A stretch of 64,000 nt of DNA, from NCBI RefSeq assembly GCF_003129465.1, contig NZ_QFFF01000002.1, positions 124,001 through 188,000 on the forward strand, in the 5' to 3' direction. Origin of the DNA: Sphingosinicella humi. GTDB lineage: Bacteria; Pseudomonadota; Alphaproteobacteria; Sphingomonadales; Sphingomonadaceae. Below, one piece after another: positions 9,038-17,737 of the stretch. The translations under genes and the position numbers were made by a program. Under the pieces are notes generated by a model. It was given only the letters and a program-made list of their open reading frames with translations, searched no databases and had not been told where the DNA came from. The number at the start of each line of letters is the position of its first letter. Position 1 is the stretch's first letter.

Positions 9038-10204
9038 ATGAACATGGAGGGCAAGATTGCCGCGCTGGTCGTGGCGGCGGGGAGCGGCAGCCGGGTCGGC
9101 GGAGAGCTGCCGAAGCAATATCGCCGAGTCGCCGGGAGGTCCCTGCTCGCCCATGCGATCGATCGTCTCGGCGACGAACGCATAGACATGGTCCAGGTCG
9201 TCATCGGCGAGGGTCAGGAGGCGCTGTTCCGCGAGACGGTGGGGGACCGTTCCCTCTCCTCTCCGGTGCTCGGCGGCGCGACCCGCCAGCAGTCGGTGCG
9301 AAACGGCTTGGAAGCGCTCGCCGCGCGAGGCGATGTCGGGGCCGTGCTGATCCACGATGCCGCGCGCCCGTTTCTTCCGGCCGAGGTGATCGACCGTCTG
9401 ATCGAAGCCCTCGACGCGGCCGATGGGGCGGTGCCGGTGCTTCCCGTGGTGGACAGCCTCGCCGAGAGGACGGAAATGTTGGGGGCCGCTGTGCCGCGTG
9501 AGGGCCTCGTGCGCGTCCAGACCCCGCAAGCCTTCCGCTTCGACGCAATCCTCGAGGCGCATCGGCAATGGCAGGGAGCATCGGATGCCACGGACGACGC
9601 CCAGGTGGCGCGGGCGGCAGGATTTGAGATTGCCGTGGTAGCGGGCAGTCGGAGCCTCGAAAAACTGACCTATGAAGAGGATTTCATGCGTGCAGAGCAA
9701 CGCCTCTCCGCTACCCTGATAAGCCGCACGGGGCTCGGATTCGACGTCCATCGCTTCGACGAAGGCGAGGAGCTCTGGCTGGGCGGATTGCTGATACCGC
9801 ACGACAAGGGCCTTTCCGGCCATAGCGACGCCGACGTGGTCCTCCATGCGCTCACCGACGCACTGCTCGGCGCGATCGGCGAAGGCGATATCGGCCAGCA
9901 TTTTCCGCCGAGCGACCCGCAATGGCGCGGCGCCCCCTCGTCCCGCTTCCTGGATCATGCCCGCGCGCTGATCGACGGGCGCGGCGGCCGTATCGACCAT
10001 GTCGACATCACCGTCATCTGCGAGCAGCCCAAGATCGGCCCGCATCGGGACGCCATGCGGCGGTCCGTCGCGGACTTGTTGCGGCTGCCCCTCGCGAGGG
10101 TTAGCATCAAGGCCACGACGACCGAGCGGCTCGGCTTCACCGGGCGCGGCGAAGGCATAGCAGCGCAGGCGGTCGCCACAGTAAGAGTTCCGGAGGAAGC
10201 ATGA
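9038..10204 (+). CDS. ispDF: Bifunctional IspD/IspF isoprenoid enzyme
   Basis: 388 residues. The N-terminal part (about 1-225) is 2-C-methyl-D-erythritol 4-phosphate cytidylyltransferase ([18 protein letters not shown]). The C-terminal part is 2-C-methyl-D-erythritol 2,4-cyclodiphosphate synthase ([12 protein letters not shown], then [19 protein letters not shown] and [10 protein letters not shown]). The two act two steps apart in the MEP pathway to IPP and DMAPP; IspE acts between them. The fusion is common in Alphaproteobacteria. It overlaps pncC by 4 nt (ATGA). Confidence 0.95.
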   Translation: MNMEGKIAALVVAAGSGSRVGGELPKQYRRVAGRSLLAHAIDRLGDERIDMVQVVIGEGQEALFRETVGDRSLSSPVLGGATRQQSVRNGLEALAARGDVGAVLIHDAARPFLPAEVIDRLIEALDAADGAVPVLPVVDSLAERTEMLGAAVPREGLVRVQTPQAFRFDAILEAHRQWQGASDATDDAQVARAAGFEIAVVAGSRSLEKLTYEEDFMRAEQRLSATLISRTGLGFDVHRFDEGEELWLGGLLIPHDKGLSGHSDADVVLHALTDALLGAIGEGDIGQHFPPSDPQWRGAPSSRFLDHARALIDGRGGRIDHVDITVICEQPKIGPHRDAMRRSVADLLRLPLARVSIKATTTERLGFTGRGEGIAAQAVATVRVPEEA

Positions 10205-10770
10205 CTCCACCCCCCGCCGATCAGCCCGCTGCCGCACCGCTGGCCACCCGAGAGTTCGTCCTGCCCGCCGAGCTCGTAGACGCCGCCCGCGCGGTGATCG
10301 ATGCCAATCGCGCCAAGGGCAAGAAGATCGTCGTCGCGGAAAGCTGCACGGGCGGCCTGGTGACCGCAGCTCTGACGGAGATTCCGGGCTCATCCGACGT
10401 CTTCCAGGCCGGCTTCGTCACCTATTCGGACGAAGCTAAGATGGACATGCTGAGCGTCAGCCTCGACGTGCTCGAGACGTTCGGCGCCGTGTCCATCGCG
10501 GTCGCCTGGGCGATGGCCCAGGGAGCGCTGGAGCATTCCAGCGCCGATACCGCCGTGGCGATCACGGGCGTCGCAGGGCCGCAGGGCGGCAGCGACAGGA
10601 AGCCGGTCGGGACGGTGGTGTTCGCCAGGGCCCGGCGCGGCGCCGATCCGAAAGAGATCGTCGCGGATCTCAAGGAATTCGGCGATCTCGGCCGTGGCGG
10701 CGTGCGCCTTCAGGCCGCGCTCTGCGCCCTCGACCTGCTCATGCCGGTGGCGGACGACGCGTCGCCGTAA
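10201..10770 (+). CDS. pncC: CinA-family nicotinamide-nucleotide amidohydrolase (PncC type)
   Basis: 189 residues, a stand-alone CinA C-terminal domain. The motif [20 protein letters not shown] contains the nucleophilic serine. [20 protein letters not shown] is also conserved. The family deamidates NMN to nicotinic acid mononucleotide in pyridine-nucleotide salvage. It is co-transcribed with ispDF. About 20 residues at the N-terminus are extra and of low complexity. Its 3' end overlaps the convergent COQ10-like gene by 61 nt. Confidence 0.88.
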   Translation: MTPPPADQPAAAPLATREFVLPAELVDAARAVIDANRAKGKKIVVAESCTGGLVTAALTEIPGSSDVFQAGFVTYSDEAKMDMLSVSLDVLETFGAVSIAVAWAMAQGALEHSSADTAVAITGVAGPQGGSDRKPVGTVVFARARRGADPKEIVADLKEFGDLGRGGVRLQAALCALDLLMPVADDASP

Positions 10771-11192
10771 AGCGCGTGCGCGCGCTCCTCGAAGGCGGCG
10801 ATCATCCGCCGCAGGGCGCGGTCGAACATTTGGCCGGCGATCGTCTCGAAGATGCGGGACTTGAAGGCGAAGTCGACGCAAAAGTCGATGTCCGTCCCGC
10901 CTTTGCCGTCGGGGGTGAACTCCCAGTCATTCTTCAGATATTTCAGCGGACCCTCGACGTAATCGACGGTGATGTGACGCGGCCGCTGCTTCTCGACGCG
11001 GGAGGTGAAGGTCTCCTTCAGCGAACGGAACCCGACGACGAGGTCGGCGATCATGAGCGTGTCGCTGTTCGAGCGGATCCGAGTCGCCGCGACCCAGGGA
11101 AGGAATTCCTGATAGCGGCCGACATCGGCCACGAGGTCGAACATTTCCTCCGGGCTGTAGGGCAGGTTCCGCTTCTCGCTGTGCCTCGGCAT
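10710..11192 (-). CDS. RatA/COQ10-like START-domain protein
   Basis: 160 residues from the ATG at 11190-11192, directly after the lipA stop. EKRNLPYSPEEMFDLVADV and YQEFLPW are typical of the COQ10/RatA family, and a polyketide-cyclase/START fold runs to about residue 140 (MFDRALRRMIAAFEERA). Eukaryotic relatives bind ubiquinone; E. coli RatA was reported as a ribosome-association inhibitor. A coenzyme-Q chaperone role is the likelier one here (inference). The last 20 codons lie antisense to pncC. Confidence 0.85.
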   Translation of the reverse strand: MPRHSEKRNLPYSPEEMFDLVADVGRYQEFLPWVAATRIRSNSDTLMIADLVVGFRSLKETFTSRVEKQRPRHITVDYVEGPLKYLKNDWEFTPDGKGGTDIDFCVDFAFKSRIFETIAGQMFDRALRRMIAAFEERAHALYGDASSATGMSRSRAQSAA

Positions 11193-11193
11193 G

Positions 11194-12114
11194 TCAGGCT
11201 TTCGCCAGCCGCGCCTCACGCGCCGCGCGCATCTTCTGGAAGTCGTCGCCGGCATGGTAGCTGGAGCGGGTGAGAGGGCTCGCCGCCACCAGCAGGAAGC
11301 CCTTCGCCCGGGCGATCGCCGCATAGGCGTTGAACGTCTGCGGGGTGACGAACTCCGCCACCTTGGCATGGCGCGGCGTCGGCTGGAGATACTGGCCCAT
11401 GGTGAGGAAATCGATGTCGGCCGAGCGCATGTCGTCCATCACCTGGTGGACCTCCAGCCGCTCCTCGCCGAGTCCGACCATGACACCGGACTTGGTGAAG
11501 ATACGCGGATCGTGGCGCTTCACGCCCTCCAGCAGGCGCAGCGAGGCATAATAGCGCGCGCCGGGCCGGATCGTCGGATAGAGCCGCGGCACCGTCTCGA
11601 GGTTGTGGTTGTAGACGTCGGGGCCCGCTTCGATGATCGCCTCGACGGCCGCGTCCGCCTTGTTGCGGAAGTCGGGGGTCAGAATTTCGATCGTCGTCGA
11701 CGGCGTATTCCGGCGCAGCGCCTGGATGACCTTCACGAACTGGCCGGCGCCGCCGTCGGGAAGGTCATCGCGGTCCACCGAGGTGACGACGATATGTTCG
11801 AGGCCCAGCTCTGCCGCGGCGACCGCCACATGCTCCGGCTCCAGCGGGTCCACCGGACGCGGCATGCCGGTCTTCACGTTGCAGAAGGCGCAGGCCCTCG
11901 TGCAGGTGTCGCCGAGGATCATCACCGTCGCGTGCTTCTTGGTCCAGCACTCACCGATATTCGGACAGGCCGCCTCCTCGCACACGGTGGCGAGGTTGAG
12001 CCGCCGCATCAATTTCTTGGTTTCGGCGAAGCCGGCGCTGGTCGGCGCCTTGACGCGAATCCAGTCGGGCTTGCGCTGTTTCGGGCTCGGTGTCGGGGCG
12101 AGGGCTTCGGTCAT
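11194..12114 (-). CDS. lipA: Lipoyl synthase LipA
   Basis: 306 residues from ATG 12112-12114 ([20 protein letters not shown]). Radical-SAM enzyme inserting two sulfurs into octanoyl groups on E2-type lipoyl domains. The auxiliary iron-sulfur cysteines are in [12 protein letters not shown] and the radical-SAM CxxxCxxC is CTRACAFC. The product serves the lipoyl domain of the PdhB encoded at about 29-30 kb. An upstream in-frame ATG at 12192 would add 26 unconserved residues. It is followed after one base by the COQ10-like gene, so the two form an operon. Confidence 0.95.
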   Translation of the reverse strand: MTEALAPTPSPKQRKPDWIRVKAPTSAGFAETKKLMRRLNLATVCEEAACPNIGECWTKKHATVMILGDTCTRACAFCNVKTGMPRPVDPLEPEHVAVAAAELGLEHIVVTSVDRDDLPDGGAGQFVKVIQALRRNTPSTTIEILTPDFRNKADAAVEAIIEAGPDVYNHNLETVPRLYPTIRPGARYYASLRLLEGVKRHDPRIFTKSGVMVGLGEERLEVHQVMDDMRSADIDFLTMGQYLQPTPRHAKVAEFVTPQTFNAYAAIARAKGFLLVAASPLTRSSYHAGDDFQKMRAAREARLAKA

Positions 12115-12203
12115 GCTGGCCAGATAGCGATGTCTCGGGTGACTTGCCACCCCTCCCCACTTGCGTTTAGGCGGCAGTCGATTGCATTTCATGGAGACGA
12201 CCC

Positions 12204-12845
12204 GTGGCTCATTTTCCCGAAGCCCTTCTCACCGGCTATCATCGCTTTCGGGAGACGGGCTGGAAACATGAGCGAGGGCGCTGGGCGGAGCTCGCCGACG
12301 GGCAGAGCCCGAAGGTGATGGTGATCGCCTGCTCCGACAGCCGCGCCGATCCCGCAACAATCTTCGATACCGCGCCCGGCGAGATCTTCGCCGTGCGCAA
12401 CGTCGCCAATCTCGTGCCGCCCCTGGAGCTGGGCGGCGGGCGCCATGGCGTCTCGGCCGCACTGGAATTCGCCGTCACCATCCTCGAGGTGGAGGAGATC
12501 GTCGTCATGGGCCACGGCCGCTGCGGCGGCTGCCACGCGGCGATCACCCAATCGTTCAAAGGCTGCGAGCCGGGCGCCGGCGGATTCATCGCCCACTGGA
12601 TCGACTTGCTGGATGAGGCCCGCGAGCGAGTCGTCGCCGAACATGGCGAGGAGGACGAGCGCTCCATCCTTCGCGCCATGGAACATGAAACGGTGAAGGT
12701 GAGCCTCGCCAACCTGCGCACCTTCCCCTGCATCCGGGAGCGGGAGGCAAAGGGGCGCCTCACCTTGCACGGTGCCTGGTTCGCCATCGCCACCGGCGAG
12801 CTACACCTGCTCGACCAGGCGGCCGGCACTTTCGCTCCGGCCTGA
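12204..12845 (+). CDS. Beta-class carbonic anhydrase
   Basis: 213 residues, GTG start with GGAGA seven bases upstream. Zinc ligands are recognisable in the CSDSRADP motif (Cys, Asp) and in [12 protein letters not shown] (His, Cys). The enzyme interconverts CO2 and bicarbonate. This supplies bicarbonate for carboxylases and for carbamoyl-phosphate synthesis, whose genes are at 37.9-42.8 kb. It is divergent from lipA, with about 90 bases between them. Confidence 0.93.
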   Translation: MAHFPEALLTGYHRFRETGWKHERGRWAELADGQSPKVMVIACSDSRADPATIFDTAPGEIFAVRNVANLVPPLELGGGRHGVSAALEFAVTILEVEEIVVMGHGRCGGCHAAITQSFKGCEPGAGGFIAHWIDLLDEARERVVAEHGEEDERSILRAMEHETVKVSLANLRTFPCIREREAKGRLTLHGAWFAIATGELHLLDQAAGTFAPA

Positions 12846-12864
12846 AGCGCGAAGGAAGACCACC

Positions 12865-13578
12865 ATGCCGAGTCGCGACGCCGCGCCCACCGCCAACATC
12901 GCCTTGCTGATCGACGCCGACAATGCGTCGCCCGACTCGCTCGATCCGGTGCTGACGGTGCTGGCCGAGCTCGGTACGGTGAATATCCGCCGCGCCTATG
13001 GCAACTGGCAGAAGGCCGGCCTCAAGGGCTGGGGCGGCATCGTCCACCGCCACGCGATCGAGCCGCAGCAGCAGTTCGACGTCACCAAGGGCAAGAGCGC
13101 CACCGACATGAAGATGACGATCGACGCCATGGACCTGCTCTATCGCGGCCATGTCGACGGCTTCGGGATCATGTCGAGCGACAGCGATTTCATGCCGCTC
13201 GCCATGCGCATCCGCCAGGACGGCCTCCCCGTCTATGGCTTCGGCACCGCCAAGACGCCTGAATCCTTCCGCCAGGCCTGCACCCGCTTCATCGACGTCG
13301 GCGCCTTGGTCGAGACGGACCGGGCCGGGCCCGAGGAAGCCCGCAAGGCGGTCGACGAGGACCTGCTGGAATTGCTGGTCGACGCCTATAATGCGGTGAA
13401 GCGGGACGAGCGCGGATTCGCCAGCCTCCGCGCCGTGGGCCAGCGGGCCGGCAACCGCTCCTCCTTCGACGCCCGCAATTACGGCTATTCGCGTCTGTCG
13501 GAGCTGATCGAGGCGGTGCCCAACTTCGTCACCGAGAAGCGCGAAGGGGGCGCCGTCTACATCAAGCGCGTGCGCTAG
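12865..13578 (+). CDS. NYN (LabA-type) PIN-like nuclease with C-terminal LOTUS domain
   Basis: 237 residues from ATG 12865 (MPSRDAAPTANIALLIDADN), with GAAGGA upstream. The N-terminal NYN domain has the acidic clusters LLIDADN, GKSATDMKMTIDAMD and MSSDSDFMPLAM. These match the metal-binding aspartates of PIN-like RNases. After a helical linker, residues 160-237 (YNAVKRDERGFASLRAVGQR, RLSELIEAVPNF) form an OST-HTH/LOTUS winged helix, a presumed RNA-binding module. Predicted role: RNA-guided or structured-RNA cleavage or silencing (inference). It follows the carbonic anhydrase by 19 nt. Confidence 0.85.
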   Translation: MPSRDAAPTANIALLIDADNASPDSLDPVLTVLAELGTVNIRRAYGNWQKAGLKGWGGIVHRHAIEPQQQFDVTKGKSATDMKMTIDAMDLLYRGHVDGFGIMSSDSDFMPLAMRIRQDGLPVYGFGTAKTPESFRQACTRFIDVGALVETDRAGPEEARKAVDEDLLELLVDAYNAVKRDERGFASLRAVGQRAGNRSSFDARNYGYSRLSELIEAVPNFVTEKREGGAVYIKRVR

Positions 13579-13586
13579 CCTCGGGG

Positions 13587-13814
13587 TTACGGGCTGACGG
13601 GCTGCTCGTCGTCGTTATCCGACGCGATGAGGACCACGTTGATCAGGGCCGCGGCGGCAATGGCGCCCAGCATGATGAAGATGTCCGATCGCATCCCGCC
13701 CTGGCCCGGCAGCCGGACGCCGGAGGTGGGAGCGCTTTCCGTCTGGGCGACGGCCGGAACGGTCTGAACCGCGAGGGCGGCGGCGGCCAGCAGGGCCGGG
13801 ACTTTGGACAGCAC
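13587..13814 (-). CDS. Small exported protein with acidic PVSP tail
   Basis: About 75 residues. The N-terminus is a signal peptide (VLSKVPALLAAAALAVQTVP, cleavage after AVAQ). A second hydrophobic segment, IFIMLGAIAAAALINVVLIA, is followed by the tail SDNDDEQPVSP. The GTG at 13814 has GAGG eight bases upstream; a GTG at 13823 is also possible. It should sit in the inner membrane with a very short acidic C-terminus. Function unknown. The same tail type ends the protein at 48548-48808. It is convergent with the NYN gene. Confidence 0.7.
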   Translation of the reverse strand: MLSKVPALLAAAALAVQTVPAVAQTESAPTSGVRLPGQGGMRSDIFIMLGAIAAAALINVVLIASDNDDEQPVSP

Positions 13815-13872
13815 GATACTCACCTCATCTTGAGCCTTTCCGGAGTCGGTGCACCGGAAGGCCGAACCAGTC

Positions 13873-13906
13873 AAGAAAGCGCCGCGCCGTTTCGGCGGAG
13901 CGGCGC
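13873..13906 (-). terminator. Rho-independent terminator of ettA
   Basis: On the minus strand GCGCCGC...GCGGCGC and inner CCG/CGG arms form a GC-rich hairpin around a short loop, followed at once by TTTCTT. It starts 7 nt after the ettA stop. Confidence 0.75.
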
Positions 13907-13912
13907 CCCCGC

Positions 13913-15592
13913 CTATCGTGTCAGCTTCTTGTAGGTCATGCGGTGCGGGCGGTCGGCCTCGTCGCCGAGGCGGCGGCGCTTGTCTTCCTCATAGGCCTCG
14001 AAATTGCCCTCGAACCACTCGACATGACTGTCGCCCTCGAACGCCAGGATGTGGGTGGCGAGGCGATCGAGAAAGAAGCGGTCGTGGCTGATGACCACGG
14101 CGCAGCCGGCGAAATTCTCCAGCGCCTCTTCCAGCGCGCGCAACGTCTCGACGTCGAGGTCGTTGGTCGGCTCGTCGAGGAGCAGGACGTTGCCGCCCTC
14201 CTTCAGCATCTTGGCCATATGGACTCGGTTGCGCTCGCCGCCCGAAAGCTGGCCGACCTTCTTTTGCTGGTCGGGGCCCTTGAAGTTGAAGGCGCCGACA
14301 TAGGCCCGCGTCGCCACTTCATGCTTGCCGAGTTTGAAGATATCGAGACCGCCCGAGACTTCCTCCCAGACATTCTTCTTCGCGTCGAGCGCGTCGCGGC
14401 TCTGGTCGACATAGCCGAGATGCACGGTGTCGCCGACCTCGATCGAGCCGGAGTCCGGCTGCTCCTGGCCTGTGATGAGCTTGAACAATGTCGTCTTGCC
14501 GGCGCCGTTGGGACCGATGACCCCAACGATGCCGCCCGGCGGGAGGCTGAAGGTGAGATCCTCGAACAGCAGCTTATCGCCATAGGCCTTGGTCAGCCCT
14601 TTGGCCTCGATCACCTTGCCGCCTAGGCGCTCCGGCACCTGGATGAGGATCTGCGCCTTGCCCGGAGTGCGATTCTCCTGCGCCTCGACCAGCTCGTCGA
14701 ACGCCCTGATACGGGCCTTGGACTTGGCCTGGCGCGCCTTGGGCGAGCGCCGGATCCATTCGAGCTCGTCGGCGATCGCCTTCTGCTTGCCGGCCTCCTC
14801 GCGCTCCTCCTGCTCAAGGCGTTTCGCCTTCTTTTCCAGATAGGTGGAGTAGTTTCCTTCGTAGACGAAGTAACGTCCGCGATCCAATTCCAGGATCCAG
14901 TTGACGACATTGTCCAGGAAATAGCGGTCGTGGGTGACGAGGATGACGTTGCCCGGATAATCGACCAGATGCTTTTCCAGCCACTGCACGCTCTCCGCGT
15001 CGAGATGGTTGGTCGGTTCGTCGAGCAGCAGGATTTCGGGCTTCTCCAGCAGCAGACGGCAGAGCGCCACGCGCCGCCTTTCGCCGCCCGAGAGATTGTC
15101 GACGGGGCTGTCGCCCGGCGGACAGCGGAGCGCGTCCATCGCGATCTCGAGCTGGTTGTCGAGCGTCCAGCCATCGACCGCGTCGATCTTCTCCTGAAGC
15201 TCGCCCATCTCGGTCATCAGCGCATCGAAATCCGCATCGGCGGGCGGGTCGGCCATCAGCGTCGAGATCTCGTTGAAGCGATCGACAAGGTCCGCCACCG
15301 GGCGGACGCCGTCCATCACATTCTCCTTGACGGTCTTGGCGGGGTCGAGGTGCGGCTCCTGCTCCAGATAACCCACCCGGATGCCTTCGCCGGGCCAGGC
15401 TTCGCCCGAGAATTCCTTGTCGCGCCCGGCCATGATCTTCATCAAGGTCGATTTGCCCGAGCCGTTGGGGCCGACGATGCCGATCTTCGCATCCGGATAG
15501 AATTGCAGATGGATGTTGTTGAGGATGGGCTTGGGCGCGCCCGGGAACGACTTGGTCATGCCTTTCATGACGAAACTATACTGTGCAGCCAT
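13913..15592 (-). CDS. ettA: ABC-F protein EttA, energy-dependent translational throttle
   Basis: 559 residues, two ABC ATPase cassettes and no membrane domain. Cassette 1: GPNGSGKST, LSGGERRRV, LLLDEPTNHLD. Cassette 2: GPNGAGKTT, LSGGERNRV, LLLDEPTNDLD. The arm-type insertion in cassette 1 and the linker (QEEREEAGKQKAIADELEW) are typical of EttA. It binds the ribosomal E site and gates the first elongation cycles according to energy charge. Monocistronic, with a clear terminator. Confidence 0.95.
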   Translation of the reverse strand: MAAQYSFVMKGMTKSFPGAPKPILNNIHLQFYPDAKIGIVGPNGSGKSTLMKIMAGRDKEFSGEAWPGEGIRVGYLEQEPHLDPAKTVKENVMDGVRPVADLVDRFNEISTLMADPPADADFDALMTEMGELQEKIDAVDGWTLDNQLEIAMDALRCPPGDSPVDNLSGGERRRVALCRLLLEKPEILLLDEPTNHLDAESVQWLEKHLVDYPGNVILVTHDRYFLDNVVNWILELDRGRYFVYEGNYSTYLEKKAKRLEQEEREEAGKQKAIADELEWIRRSPKARQAKSKARIRAFDELVEAQENRTPGKAQILIQVPERLGGKVIEAKGLTKAYGDKLLFEDLTFSLPPGGIVGVIGPNGAGKTTLFKLITGQEQPDSGSIEVGDTVHLGYVDQSRDALDAKKNVWEEVSGGLDIFKLGKHEVATRAYVGAFNFKGPDQQKKVGQLSGGERNRVHMAKMLKEGGNVLLLDEPTNDLDVETLRALEEALENFAGCAVVISHDRFFLDRLATHILAFEGDSHVEWFEGNFEAYEEDKRRRLGDEADRPHRMTYKKLTR

Positions 15593-15769
15593 GGCGGCGC
15601 TTTCTCCGGATTCCTGTGTGGCGGGAAGTTGGCCGCTAGTTAGTGCGCGAGGCGCCGCTTGGCAAACGCCGCGTCACCGTTGCCGGCGGACCACGATAAG
15701 CGCCGCTTATGATGGCTCGATCCAATTCGTGCTTTCGCCTCCGTGACGATCTGGCTAGGCATGGCGCCC

Positions 15770-17167
15770 ATGAAAACGTCTCTGCTTGCCGCCGCCGCCC
15801 TTCCTCTTCTCACCCTCTCAACCCCCCTCCCCGCCCTGGCCCAGATGGCGCCGGCAGAAGTGGAGCGCCTTCGGGACGCCGCGCTGAAGGACGACATCGC
15901 CTGGGATATCGCCGAGGGCCTCACCACGGAGATCGGCCCGCGCCTCGCCGGCACGGAGGCCGAAGCCCGCGCCCGGCAGTGGGCGGTGGCGAAGCTGAAG
16001 TCGCTCGGCTTCCAGAACGTCCGTATCGAAGAGTTCACCATGCCGACCTGGGTGCGCGGCGAGGAGCATGCCGAGATCGTCGGCCGCTTCGCCCAGCCGA
16101 TGCATGTCGCGGCCTTGGGCGAGAGCGGCGCCACGCCGCCGGAAGGCATCACCGCCGAGGTCGTCGGGTTCGAGAGTGTCGACGCCCTCCGGGCCGCGCC
16201 CGCAGGCAGCCTCAAGGGCAAGATCGCCTTCATCAGCCATGACATGAAGCCGACGCAGGACGGCTCCGGCTACGGCTTCGCCGGCCCCGCCCGCTGGGTC
16301 GGCCCCTCGATCGCCGCCGAGAAGGGCGCGGTCGCCGCCGTGATCCGCTCGGTCGGCACCGACTATCACCGCAACCCCCATACCGGCGGCACCAACTGGG
16401 CCGAGGGCGTGAAGCCGATTCCGGCCGGGGCACTGTCCCTTCCCGACGCGGAGAATCTGGCGCGGATGCTGGAGCGAGGCGGGCCGATCACGATGAAGCT
16501 GGTGCTGACGCCGAAGTGGATCGGCGAGCAGACGTCCGGCAACGTAGTCGCGGAAGTCCCCGGCACCGATCCTGACGCGGGCGTGGTGGCGATCGGCGGC
16601 CATCTCGACAGCTGGGATCTCGCCACCGGCGCCTTCGACAATGCCGCCGGCGTTGCCATCACCGCCGCGGCCGCCAAGCGGATCATGGAAGCCGGCCCGC
16701 CCCGCCGCACCATCCGCCTCATCTGGTTCGGCGCCGAGGAAGTAGGCGTGCTGGGCGGCAGTGCCTATTTCGAGCGGCACAAGAATGACGGCGGTGTCGT
16801 CTTCGTCTCCGAATCCGATTTCGGGGCCGACCGCATCTGGAAGATGGATTGCACGATGGCCGAGACCGCCAAGGCGATCTGCGACCGCGTCGCCGGCTAT
16901 GTAGCGCCGCTCGGTATCATGAAAGGCCGTGACCCCGCTGGCGCCGGCGCCGACCTTGGCGCCTGGGCCCGCGCCGGCACTGCCGCCATCGACCTCAATC
17001 AGGACGGCACCCGCTATTTCGCCTTCCACCACACGCCCGACGACACGCTCGACAAGATCGACCGCGAGCAGCTGCGGCAGAATGTCGCCGCCTGGACGGC
17101 GATGCTGGCGGTAGTCGCCAACGCGCCGGAGGCGATCGGTCCGGTGAAGAGGGAGGCTGCGCAATAA
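15770..17167 (+). CDS. Secreted M28-family metallopeptidase
   Basis: 465 residues from ATG 15770. Signal peptide MKTSLLAAAALPLLTLSTPL, cut after ALAQ. An inserted PA-like region (about 115-250) precedes the di-zinc peptidase domain. Likely metal ligands: H278 in GGHLDSWD, D in AFDNAAG, E in FGAEEVG (with the general-base Glu before it), D in SESDFG and H in FAFHHTPDD. This resembles carboxypeptidase Q-like periplasmic aminopeptidases. ATG 15743 and 15761 are in frame but precede the natural signal peptide. Confidence 0.88.
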   Translation: MKTSLLAAAALPLLTLSTPLPALAQMAPAEVERLRDAALKDDIAWDIAEGLTTEIGPRLAGTEAEARARQWAVAKLKSLGFQNVRIEEFTMPTWVRGEEHAEIVGRFAQPMHVAALGESGATPPEGITAEVVGFESVDALRAAPAGSLKGKIAFISHDMKPTQDGSGYGFAGPARWVGPSIAAEKGAVAAVIRSVGTDYHRNPHTGGTNWAEGVKPIPAGALSLPDAENLARMLERGGPITMKLVLTPKWIGEQTSGNVVAEVPGTDPDAGVVAIGGHLDSWDLATGAFDNAAGVAITAAAAKRIMEAGPPRRTIRLIWFGAEEVGVLGGSAYFERHKNDGGVVFVSESDFGADRIWKMDCTMAETAKAICDRVAGYVAPLGIMKGRDPAGAGADLGAWARAGTAAIDLNQDGTRYFAFHHTPDDTLDKIDREQLRQNVAAWTAMLAVVANAPEAIGPVKREAAQ

Positions 17168-17225
17168 GCCTCGCTGGCTCAGCCTCTGAACAGGATCGTC
17201 CCCCGGACGACCCTAGTTCAGAGGC

Positions 17226-17581
<356 letters not shown>

Positions 17582-17656
17582 TGGTGGGCCCGGAGGGATT
17601 CGAACCCCCAACCTAGCCGTTATGAGCGGCCGGCTCTACCGTTGAGCTACAGGCCC
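17582..17656 (-). tRNA. tRNA-Ile2 (anticodon CAT, lysidine type)
   Basis: 75 nt including CCA (17582-17584). Minus-strand start GGGCCTGTAGCTCAACGG, anticodon loop CTCATAA, T-arm GGTTCGAATCC. A CAT anticodon could mean methionine, but acceptor pairs C4-G69 and C5-G68 match the TilS recognition pattern of tRNA-Ile2. So lysidine modification and AUA decoding is the better call; elongator Met is the alternative. Confidence 0.85.
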
Positions 17657-17677
17657 TTCACCTTGCGCCGCCGACGC

Positions 17678-17707
17678 CGATAGCTGAGCGCGAGGAGGAT
17701 TGGCAAG
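17678..17707 (-). promoter_or_regulatory. Candidate sigma-70 promoter of tRNA-Ile2
   Basis: On the minus strand CTTGCC, 18 bases, CTATCG, resembling the alphaproteobacterial CTTGAC / CTATAT pattern. The -10 ends about 21 bases ahead of the tRNA 5' end. Confidence 0.45.
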
Positions 17708-17737
17708 CGAGACGCGGCCCCGATTGGGCGGAAGCCC

